A stretch of DNA of 62,422 nucleotides from JAQTRU01 sp041645555 (GTDB taxonomy: Bacteria; Patescibacteriota; Patescibacteriia; Patescibacteriales; JAQTRU01). The stretch is from contig JBAZPX010000005.1 of assembly GCA_041645555.1 (NCBI GenBank), positions 1 through 62,422 of the forward strand. Reading direction: 5' to 3'. Shown piece after piece: positions 43,191 through 50,878 of the stretch (within the stretch, counting starts at the first letter, position 1; every line of letters starts with the position of its first letter). A program made the position numbers and the translations under genes. Under the pieces are notes generated by a model that did not search any database, was not told the DNA's origin, and worked only from the letters and a program-made list of their open reading frames with translations.

Positions 43191-43317
43191 TTTTTTCTTG
43201 ACTTTTAATCTTTTTTATTTAATAATATCTATAGATTAAGAAAGTTTAAATCATTACTTTAAGCTAAGAAAAAAACTTAGTATTTTTTATTTATTATTAA
43301 GCAAAACTCAAAAATCT

Positions 43318-44169
43318 ATGGGTAAAAAGATTGGTTTTATCGGCCAGGGCTGGATCGGCAAAAATTACGCTGATAATTTTGAAAAAAGAGGCTACGAGAC
43401 CGTTCGCTACAGCCTGGAAAAGCCCTATGTCGACAACAAAGAGAAAATAAAAGATTGCGACATTGTTTTTATTGCCGTGCCGACGCCATCTACGCCGACC
43501 GGTTTTGATGACAGTATTTTAAGGCAAGCAGTGAAGTTAGTCGGGAAAGGAAAAATCGCTGTTATTAAATCAACTATGTTGCCTGGCACGACCAAATCAA
43601 TTCAGAGAGAAAATTCCGATATTTATGTTATGCATTCGCCGGAATTTTTGACAGAAGTTAACGCCGCCCACGATGCGGCTAATCCGGACAGGAATATCGT
43701 TGGTATACCCGAAGACAGTCTTCTCTTCAAGGAGAAGGCTAAAGAAGTTATGGAGGTTTTACCAGATGCGCCTTACCGCCTTATCTGCCCGGCCAAAGAA
43801 GCCGAATTAATAAAATATGGAGGCAATTGTTGGTTCTATTTTAAGGTGATTTATATTAATATGCTTTATGATTTAGCTAAGAAATTAGGTTGCCAATGGG
43901 AGACAGTCAGAGATGCAATGATCGCTGATGCCAGAATCGGGGAAACTCACCTAAATCCAGTTCATAAAGGCGGGCGCGGCGCCGGCGGCCATTGCTTCAT
44001 AAAGGATTTTGCCGCCTTTTCCGATATATACAAAAAATACATTGGCGATGAGTTTGGCTTAAAAGTTTTAGAGAGCTTAAAAGATAAAAATATTGATTTA
44101 CTGGTTTCAAGCGGCAAAGATTTGGATTTGCTGGCCGGGGTTTACGGCGAAGAAATTATAAAGAAATAA
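43318..44169 (+). CDS. UDP-glucose/GDP-mannose dehydrogenase-like protein (short form)
   Basis: 283 residues. An N-terminal Rossmann domain (IGFIGQGWIGKNYADNF) is followed by FIAVPTPSTPTGFD, VIKSTMLPGTT and HSPEFLTEVNAAHD. The central helix ELIKYGGNCWFYFKVIYIN and catalytic-Cys motif GGHCFIKD complete it. The family oxidises nucleotide sugars to uronic acids with NAD+. It lacks most of the C-terminal UDP-binding domain of the ~430-residue enzymes, so it is either a compact variant or has another substrate. It starts the sugar-nucleotide cluster. Confidence 0.85.
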   Translation: MGKKIGFIGQGWIGKNYADNFEKRGYETVRYSLEKPYVDNKEKIKDCDIVFIAVPTPSTPTGFDDSILRQAVKLVGKGKIAVIKSTMLPGTTKSIQRENSDIYVMHSPEFLTEVNAAHDAANPDRNIVGIPEDSLLFKEKAKEVMEVLPDAPYRLICPAKEAELIKYGGNCWFYFKVIYINMLYDLAKKLGCQWETVRDAMIADARIGETHLNPVHKGGRGAGGHCFIKDFAAFSDIYKKYIGDEFGLKVLESLKDKNIDLLVSSGKDLDLLAGVYGEEIIKK

Positions 44170-44272
44170 TATAAGAAAATTTTCCCGCAAATTATTATGG
44201 CAGGGGAAATTCATAAAGGTTATCGGCAAAGGGTTTTCCAATAAGAATGGGACTAAAGGTGTATGGGAATGT

Positions 44273-44728
44273 GTGGAGCTGAACAAAACCAGAAATATCG
44301 TGATGATCTTGGCTCTAACGAAAAAGAAAGAGGTAATCTTGGGGAGGCAATTTCGTTTCCCGCTAGAGAAAGATATCGTGGAATTGCCGGTTGGCTTGGC
44401 GGATAAGGGCGGGGAGAGTTTGGCCGAGGCCGCAAAAAGAGAACTTTTAGAAGAAACCGGTTATAAAGCGGGCAAGCTAATTTTTGCCGGCCGGGGATAT
44501 TTTAACCAGGGGCTTACCAATAGCGAGATTTTTATTTATTTTGCCCAAAGCGCAACTTTTGTCGGCTTTGATGACGCTTCTTCTGATGACAGCGAGGAAA
44601 TAGAAGTGGTAAAAGTTCCCCTTAAAAAGTTGGCGGATTTTTGTTTAAAAAAGCACAAAAATTTTGTGGTTGACTTAAAAATTTTAAATGCTTTAAAAAT
44701 ACTGGAGAAGAAGAAAATAATTAAATAA
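44273..44728 (+). CDS. Nudix hydrolase; N-terminus uncertain
   Basis: 151 residues from GTG 44273. Nudix box: GLADKGGESLAEAAKRELLE continuing ETGY, with one residue more than the strict G-x5-E spacing. Related ADP-ribose/sugar-nucleotide pyrophosphatases act on ADP-ribose or nucleotide sugars. The same frame is open from 44162 and encodes plausible family sequence (WQGKFIKVIGKGFSNKNG... ending VWECV), yet contains no ATG, GTG, TTG or CTG before 44273. An ATG at 44197 is in another frame, and two extra bases after it would join it to this one. The true start may be non-canonical or damaged. Confidence 0.75.
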   Translation: MELNKTRNIVMILALTKKKEVILGRQFRFPLEKDIVELPVGLADKGGESLAEAAKRELLEETGYKAGKLIFAGRGYFNQGLTNSEIFIYFAQSATFVGFDDASSDDSEEIEVVKVPLKKLADFCLKKHKNFVVDLKILNALKILEKKKIIK

Positions 44729-44733
44729 ATTTT

Positions 44734-45666
44734 ATGGCAAAATGTTTGGTTACCGGGGGTGCCGGATTTGTTGGCTCTAATCTAGTTGATGAATTAATAA
44801 AAAAAGGCCACAAAGTTGCGGTCATTGATAATTTGTCAACAGGGAGAAAGGAATATTTAAACCAGAAAGCAAAATTTTATAAATTTGATGTTGGCTCTAA
44901 AAAAGTAGAGAAAATATTTAAAGCGGAAAAACCGGATTTTGTTTTTCATCTGGCCGCCCAAATTGATGTTCGGAAATCAGTAGCTGATCCGGTTTTTGAC
45001 AACAAAGTTAATGCTCTGGGCAGCATAAATATTTTTTCCGCTTGTGCTAAGAGCAAAGTAAAAAAAATTATTTTTATATCAACCGGCGGGGCTATGTATG
45101 GGGACACAGTAAGGCCGGCTGGCGAGAAGACTTTGCCTGCCCCGGATTCTCCTTATGCAGTTCATAAATTAGCGGCGGAAAAATATCTAGAGATATTCAG
45201 TAAATTATACGGTTTAGATTATATAATTTTGCGTCCCGCCAATATCTACGGGCCGCGGCAATACAAGGGCGGAGAAGGAGCGGTTATAGCGGTTTTTACT
45301 TATAATGCTTCAAGCAACAAAGAAAGCATTATATACGGCGACGGCCGGCAAACAAGGGATTTTGTTTATGTGGGGGATGTGGTTAGCGCCTGTCTGAAAG
45401 CAACGGGAAAAGGTCGCCGGGGAGTTATAAATATAAGCAGCGGCCGGGAGACTGACCTTTTCGCTTTAATTAAAGAAATCGAGAAAGTGACCAGGAAGAA
45501 AATGGAATTTGCCTATCGCAAAGCCAGGCCGGGAGAAGTAAGGAGGAGCGTTTTGGATAATAGTTTGGCTAAGAAAGTTTTAGGCTGGGAGCCAAAAATA
45601 AGTTTAGAGGAGGGGATTAAAAAAACCATTGATTGGTTAAATAAAAAAGTATGTCAAAAATATTAG
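44734..45666 (+). CDS. NAD-dependent sugar epimerase/dehydratase (GalE-like)
   Basis: 310 residues of the extended SDR family. It has the NAD motif TGGAGFVGSNL, an HLAAQIDV block, ISTGGAMYGD with Ser/Thr, and a catalytic YAVHK, then GPRQYKGGEGAV. It interconverts UDP-hexoses such as UDP-glucose/UDP-galactose; the exact substrate is unknown. It overlaps the next epimerase by 16 nt and follows the Nudix gene by 5 nt. Confidence 0.9.
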   Translation: MAKCLVTGGAGFVGSNLVDELIKKGHKVAVIDNLSTGRKEYLNQKAKFYKFDVGSKKVEKIFKAEKPDFVFHLAAQIDVRKSVADPVFDNKVNALGSINIFSACAKSKVKKIIFISTGGAMYGDTVRPAGEKTLPAPDSPYAVHKLAAEKYLEIFSKLYGLDYIILRPANIYGPRQYKGGEGAVIAVFTYNASSNKESIIYGDGRQTRDFVYVGDVVSACLKATGKGRRGVINISSGRETDLFALIKEIEKVTRKKMEFAYRKARPGEVRRSVLDNSLAKKVLGWEPKISLEEGIKKTIDWLNKKVCQKY

Positions 45667-46553
45667 TTACCGGCGGCGCCGGCTTCATCGGTTCTAACTT
45701 AGTTGATGAGCTGATTAACCGGGGAGAAGAGGTAATTATAATTGATAATTTATCGGCCGGCAAAAAAGAAAACATTAACCCTAAAGCCGAATTTCACCAG
45801 GTCGATATCAGGGATTTGGATAAAATAAAACCTTTATTTAAAGGCATTGATTATGTTTTTCATCTGGCGGCTTTAACTAGCATCCAATTTTCAATTGATA
45901 ATCCGGTCGAGAGCCATGATGTAAATTTAAACGGGACTATTAATGTGTTAATCTCGGCGCGGGAGGCGGGAGCGAAAAGAGTAATTTACAGCGCTTCCTC
46001 TTCGGCCTACGGTTTGCAGGACAAATTGCCCTGGCAAGAAAATATGGTGCCGAAGGTTTTGAGCCCTTACAGTGTTCAGAAATATGTGGGCGAGTTATAT
46101 TGCCGTTCTTTTAATTTAGTTTATGGCTTAGAAACTGTTTCCTTAAGGTATTTTAACGTTTACGGAAAAAGGCAGAGGCTGGAAGGAGCTTATGCCCCGG
46201 TGATGGGTATCTTTATCAGGCAGCGTTTAGCCGGAGAACCGATGATCATTTACGGAGACGGCGGGCAAACGCGTGATTTTACGTCAGTGATTGATGTGGC
46301 GAGAGCTAATATTCTAGCGATGGAGAGTAAAAAAGTCGGCAAAGGAGAGGTGATAAATATTGGCCGGGGGAGAAATTACAGCGTCAATGAACTGGCCAAA
46401 ATGGTTGGCGGTCCGGTAAAATTTTTACCGCCTCGGATTGAAGTAAAAAAAAGCTTGGCCGATAATAGTTTAGCTAAAGAATTATTAGGCTGGGAGCCGA
46501 CGGTTAATCTGCCCCAGTGGCTAGAGGTTTATAAGAAAGAAATGGGGCTTTAG
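45651..46553 (+). CDS. NAD-dependent sugar epimerase/dehydratase
   Basis: 300 residues, extended SDR. TGGAGFIGSNLVDELI, HLAALTSIQFS, SASSSAYG, catalytic YSVQK, then NVYGKRQR. A different substrate from the first epimerase is likely, given divergence in the C-terminal half. It starts inside the preceding gene. After its stop comes the palindromic element, which sets the next gene apart. Confidence 0.9.
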   Translation: MSKILVTGGAGFIGSNLVDELINRGEEVIIIDNLSAGKKENINPKAEFHQVDIRDLDKIKPLFKGIDYVFHLAALTSIQFSIDNPVESHDVNLNGTINVLISAREAGAKRVIYSASSSAYGLQDKLPWQENMVPKVLSPYSVQKYVGELYCRSFNLVYGLETVSLRYFNVYGKRQRLEGAYAPVMGIFIRQRLAGEPMIIYGDGGQTRDFTSVIDVARANILAMESKKVGKGEVINIGRGRNYSVNELAKMVGGPVKFLPPRIEVKKSLADNSLAKELLGWEPTVNLPQWLEVYKKEMGL

Positions 46554-46579
46554 GGATTTAAAATTTAAGATTTGATTTT

Positions 46580-46689
46580 ATGAACCCCGTTAGAAATCTT
46601 GCTAGAAATAAACGGATAAAAAATAGAATATTAAAAAATCAATTAGTATATTATTATGGAGAAAAAAAATAATAAAATTTCTAACGGGG
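46580..46689. repeat. ISNGV-type palindromic element at the third epimerase start
   Basis: CCCCGTTAGAAAT (46585-46597) and ATTTCTAACGGGG (46677-46689) pair over 13 bp with a 79-nt interval containing the ATG (46656). An upstream ATG at 46580 opens a frame beginning MNPVRNLARNKR. Its ATG-GAGAAAAAAAATAATAA start segment closely matches those at 8460 and 11385. Confidence 0.75.
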
Positions 46690-47546
46690 TGAAAAAAATA
46701 TTAGTCACGGGCGGAGCCGGTTTTATCGGCTCGCATTTGATAGAGTGGCTAGTCCAGGACAAAAACAATAAAATAGTGTCTTTGGATAATTATTTTAGCG
46801 GCTCGGAAAAAAATCATATTAAGGGCGCTACCTATATAAAAGGGGAAACGAAAGATATTGAGGAGCATATTAAAGAAATTCCAGACATTGTTTATCATCT
46901 CGGAGAATATCCGCGGGTGTTAACGAGTTTTGACGATGTCTCCCTGGTCTGGAGGTTAAATATAACCGGCACCTTGGGCGTTTTGGAATTTTGTCGAAAA
47001 AATAATATAAAATTAGTGTATGCCGGCTCAAGCACAAAATTTGGCGATAATATCGGCGGCCGGACCGAGTCGCCCTACGCTTGGAGCAAAGCCAATAATA
47101 CTGAATTGGTAAATAATTACGGCCGGTGGTTTAACCTGCCGTACGTCGTAGTTTATTTTTATAATGTGTACGGCGGCCGGGAGATTTCCGAGGGGAAATA
47201 CGCCACGGTCATAGGGATTTTTTCCAGAAAATATAAGAATAAAGAGCCTTTAGCGGTTGTATCTCCGGGAACCCAAAGAAGGGCCTTTACCTATATTGAG
47301 GACACGGTAAGCGGCCTGGTCTTAGCCGGAGAAAAGGGGGAGGGCGACGGCTATTGCATAGGCTCGGAAAATACATACTCAATTTTGGAAATAGCCAAGC
47401 TTTTTGGCGGGGAAATTAAAATGCTGCCGCAGAAAAAGGGGGATAGATTGGCTTCAACCATTGATTTATCAAAAATGAAAGAATTGGGCTGGGCGGCAGA
47501 GCGTAGCGTTGAAGATTATATAAAGTCATTAAAGAATGGAAAATGA
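46656..47546 (+). CDS. NAD-dependent epimerase/dehydratase
   Basis: 296 residues, extended SDR. After the repeat-derived MEKKNNKISNGV it begins like a normal family member, KKILVTGGAGFIGSHL, so the original start was probably near codon 13. HLGEYPRVLTSF, a Ser-rich YAGSSTKFGD, catalytic YAWSK and NVYGGREISEG follow. It overlaps the next gene by 11 nt. Predicted to modify a nucleotide sugar. Confidence 0.9.
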   Translation: MEKKNNKISNGVKKILVTGGAGFIGSHLIEWLVQDKNNKIVSLDNYFSGSEKNHIKGATYIKGETKDIEEHIKEIPDIVYHLGEYPRVLTSFDDVSLVWRLNITGTLGVLEFCRKNNIKLVYAGSSTKFGDNIGGRTESPYAWSKANNTELVNNYGRWFNLPYVVVYFYNVYGGREISEGKYATVIGIFSRKYKNKEPLAVVSPGTQRRAFTYIEDTVSGLVLAGEKGEGDGYCIGSENTYSILEIAKLFGGEIKMLPQKKGDRLASTIDLSKMKELGWAAERSVEDYIKSLKNGK

Positions 47547-48708
47547 AGCAAAAAAAATATTAATTTTTTCAACTGCCTATTTTCCTTTTGTCGGCGGAGC
47601 GGAAGTGGCGGTTAAAGAAATAACCGACCGGATTTCTGATATCGAGTTCAGTATGATTACGGCCAGGATGGACTCTAAACTGCCTAAATTTGAACGCCTT
47701 GGCAAGATTGATGTTTATAGAGTCGGCATCGGGTTGCCGATTTTTGATAAGCTAATACTTGCTTTTGGAGGAGCTAGGTTTGCTAAAGAATTACATAAAA
47801 AAAATAAATATGACGCTGTCTGGTCGATTATGGCGAGTTTCGGCGGTCTGGCCGCTTCCGTTTTTAAAAAGAAAAACCCGGAGGTCAAATTTTTATTAAC
47901 TTTGCAGGAAGGGGATAACCTGGCCGAAGTGGAACGCAAAGTGGCGCTTGTCAAAGGACGGTTTAAAAATATTTTTACTGGCGCCGACTATATTCAGGCC
48001 ATCAGCAATTATCTGGCGGATTGGGCTAAGAAAATGGGGGCGGTCTGCCCGATTGGGGTCGTGCCGAACGGAGTGGACATAAATCAATTTTCAATTTTCA
48101 ATTTTCAATTTTCAATTCCCGAATTTAAAAAAAAGTTAGGGATTGAGGAAAATGAAAAAGTAATAATTACAGTTTCGAGGTTGGTGGAGAAAAATGGAGT
48201 TGACGATTTAGTAAAGGCAATATCAGAATTACGAATTACGAATTACGAATTACCGGTCAGATTACTAATTTGCGGTGTAGGAGAAGAAGGAAAAAAGCTG
48301 AAAGAATTGGCAAAAAGATTAGCCGTAGATAACAAGATTTTATTTTTGGGTTATATCCCATATAGCGAATTGCCTAAATATTACGCGGTCAGCGATGTTT
48401 TCTGCCGGCCGTCTTTAACGGAAGGCCTGGGCAATGTTTTTTTGGAAGCGATGGCGGCGGGCGTGCCGGTTATTGCCACGCCGGTCGGAGGAATCCCTGA
48501 TTTTTTAAAGGATAATGAAACCGGCTGGTTCTGCCGGGTAAAAAATTCGGAAAGCATTGCGGAGAAAATAAAATTGATTTTAGACCAAAAAAATGCGGTG
48601 TCTGTAAAAAACGTATTAGATAACGCCAGGAAGATGGTCGAAGAAAAGTATGAGTGGGATAAAATTTCTAAACAGATGGATAATATATTTAATAAAATAA
48701 CAAGTTAA
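47536..48708 (+). CDS. Glycosyltransferase family 4
   Basis: 390 residues, GT-B. STAYFPFVGGAEVAVKEI starts the acceptor domain; the donor domain has TVSRLVEKNGVDDLVKAIS, LLICGVGEEGKKL, FLGYIPYSELPKYYAVSDVF and the EX7E block RPSLTEGLGNVFLEAMAAGV. Two in-frame heptamer arrays lie in loops: CAATTTT (48085-48117, residues NQFSIFNFQFSI) and GAATTAC (48226-48253, residues ELRITNYEL). The gene starts within the preceding epimerase gene. Confidence 0.9.
   Translation: MENEAKKILIFSTAYFPFVGGAEVAVKEITDRISDIEFSMITARMDSKLPKFERLGKIDVYRVGIGLPIFDKLILAFGGARFAKELHKKNKYDAVWSIMASFGGLAASVFKKKNPEVKFLLTLQEGDNLAEVERKVALVKGRFKNIFTGADYIQAISNYLADWAKKMGAVCPIGVVPNGVDINQFSIFNFQFSIPEFKKKLGIEENEKVIITVSRLVEKNGVDDLVKAISELRITNYELPVRLLICGVGEEGKKLKELAKRLAVDNKILFLGYIPYSELPKYYAVSDVFCRPSLTEGLGNVFLEAMAAGVPVIATPVGGIPDFLKDNETGWFCRVKNSESIAEKIKLILDQKNAVSVKNVLDNARKMVEEKYEWDKISKQMDNIFNKITS
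48085..48117. repeat. Heptanucleotide array (CAATTTT)4 plus CAATT in a glycosyltransferase gene
   Basis: Four perfect units plus a 5-nt partial unit, 33 bp in all, in frame between VPNGVDI and PEFKKKLGI. Confidence 0.8.
48226..48253. repeat. Heptanucleotide array (GAATTAC)4 in the same glycosyltransferase gene
   Basis: Four perfect consecutive units, in the coding region between VKAIS and PVRLLICG. Confidence 0.8.
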
Positions 48709-48713
48709 AAGTT

Positions 48714-49256
48714 ATGTCAAAAAAAACAAAAATTATTATCGCGATTTCAGTAATTGTGTTGGCCGCCGCTTCCCGCTTAGCGGAGCATCCTTTCAATTTT
48801 ACTCCGATTATCGCTATGTCTATATTCGCCGGCTGCTATTTAGAGACGCGCTGGGGAATAATCTTGCCGATACTGGCTATGCTTGTCAGCGATTATTTTA
48901 TCGGTTTTTATGACTGGCAAGTTATGGCCTCGGTGTATCTGGCGATTGTTATAGCCTTCGGCATCGGCTGGGTTTTGAGAAAATATAAAAAATGGTACAA
49001 CGTGGCGTTGGCCTCTTTAGTTTCTTCCCTGGCCTTCTTTTTTATAACTAATTTCGCGGTTTGGGCCTTTTTTGACTGGTATCCGCATACTCTATCCGGG
49101 CTGGCTAATTGTTTTACTTTAGCCCTTCCGTTTTTCCGCAATAGTTTAGCCGGCGATTTGTTTTATTCCGCTTTGCTTTTTGGCCTATTTGAGTTAGCTT
49201 TGGCGTGGGACAGAAAAAGAGTAAGGGCGGTGGCGGCAGACAATAAAATTAATTAA
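48714..49256 (+). CDS. Polytopic membrane protein, DUF6580-like
   Basis: 180 residues with five or six predicted spans. The start AASRLAEHPFNFTPIIAMSI, with a conserved Pro-x-Asn-Phe-Thr-Pro core, and the following GCYLETRWGIILPILAMLVSD match the pattern I know as DUF6580. The mid-part has TNFAVWAFFDWYPHT. Function unknown; some similar proteins look like small transporter components. It lies 5 nt after a glycosyltransferase gene. Confidence 0.75.
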   Translation: MSKKTKIIIAISVIVLAAASRLAEHPFNFTPIIAMSIFAGCYLETRWGIILPILAMLVSDYFIGFYDWQVMASVYLAIVIAFGIGWVLRKYKKWYNVALASLVSSLAFFFITNFAVWAFFDWYPHTLSGLANCFTLALPFFRNSLAGDLFYSALLFGLFELALAWDRKRVRAVAADNKIN

Positions 49257-49284
49257 GCGTCAGGCAATTCCTCTAAAAGATTTT

Positions 49285-50877
49285 ATGGATAATATATATA
49301 AAAAGGGCAAGGATTTTTTTCATTCCTTGGCTCCGGGCGTTTATGGCGAAATTGAAAAATATAAATTAATTATAAAATATATTATTTCCGGCGGGATGGC
49401 GGCTTCAGTTGACCTCATCTTTTTGTATATTTTTACCGATGTCTTCGGGGTTTGGTACATAATTTCGGCTTCCCTGTCTTTTTTGATAGCTTATTTCGTA
49501 AGCTTTTCCATGCAGAAATTTTGGACTTTTCGCGACAGCGGCCGGGGAGCTATTTACCGGCAGATGTATTTATATTTTATCGTCGGGGTGGCGAACTTGC
49601 TTGTTAATGCCGGCGGCATGTATTTGTTGGTTGATGAATTTGGCATTATGTATATGCTGGCCCAGATAATTATGGGCGCTTTATTGGGTTTCAGCAGTTT
49701 TTTAATCTATAAATTTATAATTTTTGAAAAAAAGAAAATTGAAGCCAGGAGGGGAAGGGAAGGGAATTTAAGAATTTTGATTGCTACCGGCATCTTCCCG
49801 CCGGATATCGGGGGACCGGCCACTTACACAAAAATCCTGTGCGAAGAATTGCCTAGGTTCGGGTGCGAAGTTAGGGTTGTTACCTATGGCGACGGCGAAA
49901 TCGCAGATTGCGGGTGCCAAGTTTTTAAGGTTAGCCGCAAACAGAATATTATTTCCCGCTATTTAAAATATTTTTGGCGGGTCTGGAAATTGGCCGGCCG
50001 GGCGCATATAATTTATGCCCATGATTTAGTAAGCGTCGGTTTGCCCTGCGCCTTAGTTAAACTTTTTAAACCAAGATTAAAGCTGGTTATCCGTTTAGGC
50101 GGAGATTTCCTTTGGGAAAAAGCTTATAATAGCGGCTGGACAGGTAAGCCCTTAAGCCGATATTATAAGGAGCCAAAGAATTTTTCTGAGAAGATTTTTT
50201 TGCTTATTTATAAATTCGTTTTATCAAGAGGCAATAAAATAATATTTTCCACCCGCTGGCAAAAAGAAATTTATGAGAAATATTTAAAAGTTAATCCGAA
50301 TAAAGCGGATGTTATTGATAATATTTTTCCCGAATTTAGTCTGCCGGAAAAGCCGTCCGGAGATAGCAGGCGGATTTTACTGGCCGGAAGACTGATTAAG
50401 TTAAAAAATTTCGCTAAAATTTTTGCCGTGGTTAAACGGCTGCCGGAGATTAATTTATTGGTTATCGGCGAAGGGCCGGAAGAAGAAAATTTAAAAGAAT
50501 TGGCTAAGCAGTTGAAAATTGGCGACCGGGTTAATTTTAAGAAGAAACTCCCTTGGCCGGAATTGGCCAAAGAAATTTTAGGGAGCTTCTTGGTTTTAGT
50601 GCCGTCAATAACGGAAATAAGCCCGAATTTAGTCTTAGAATGCCTTAAATTAGGCCAGCCCATCTTAGTTACCCGAGAATGCGGTTTTAGAAGTAAATAT
50701 AACGAAGAACTGATTTTCATAGACCCCTTCAGCGAGGATGACATAAAAGAAAAAATAATTTATCTTTCAGACGGAAACAATTATAATAATTACCTTGAGA
50801 AAATAAAATCGATAGATACAACAAGAAATAAAATCGATTTAGCCAGAGACCATTATAATTTTTTTAAAAACTTATAA
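49285..50877 (+). CDS. GtrA-like membrane domain fused to a family-4 glycosyltransferase
   Basis: 530 residues. Residues 25-150 have four spans typical of GtrA-like flippase-associated proteins (YIISGGMAASVDLIFLYIFT; SFSMQKFWTFRD; SSFLIYKFIIF). Residues 165-530 are a GT-B enzyme (IFPPDIGGPATYTKILCEEL; IRLGGDFLWEKAY; LLAGRLIKLKNFAKIFAVVK; VPSITEISPNLVLECLKLGQ). GtrA proteins are thought to help translocate lipid-linked sugars; fusion to the transferase would couple synthesis and membrane steps. The next gene starts 1 nt after the stop. Confidence 0.88.
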   Translation: MDNIYKKGKDFFHSLAPGVYGEIEKYKLIIKYIISGGMAASVDLIFLYIFTDVFGVWYIISASLSFLIAYFVSFSMQKFWTFRDSGRGAIYRQMYLYFIVGVANLLVNAGGMYLLVDEFGIMYMLAQIIMGALLGFSSFLIYKFIIFEKKKIEARRGREGNLRILIATGIFPPDIGGPATYTKILCEELPRFGCEVRVVTYGDGEIADCGCQVFKVSRKQNIISRYLKYFWRVWKLAGRAHIIYAHDLVSVGLPCALVKLFKPRLKLVIRLGGDFLWEKAYNSGWTGKPLSRYYKEPKNFSEKIFLLIYKFVLSRGNKIIFSTRWQKEIYEKYLKVNPNKADVIDNIFPEFSLPEKPSGDSRRILLAGRLIKLKNFAKIFAVVKRLPEINLLVIGEGPEEENLKELAKQLKIGDRVNFKKKLPWPELAKEILGSFLVLVPSITEISPNLVLECLKLGQPILVTRECGFRSKYNEELIFIDPFSEDDIKEKIIYLSDGNNYNNYLEKIKSIDTTRNKIDLARDHYNFFKNL

Positions 50878-50878
50878 A

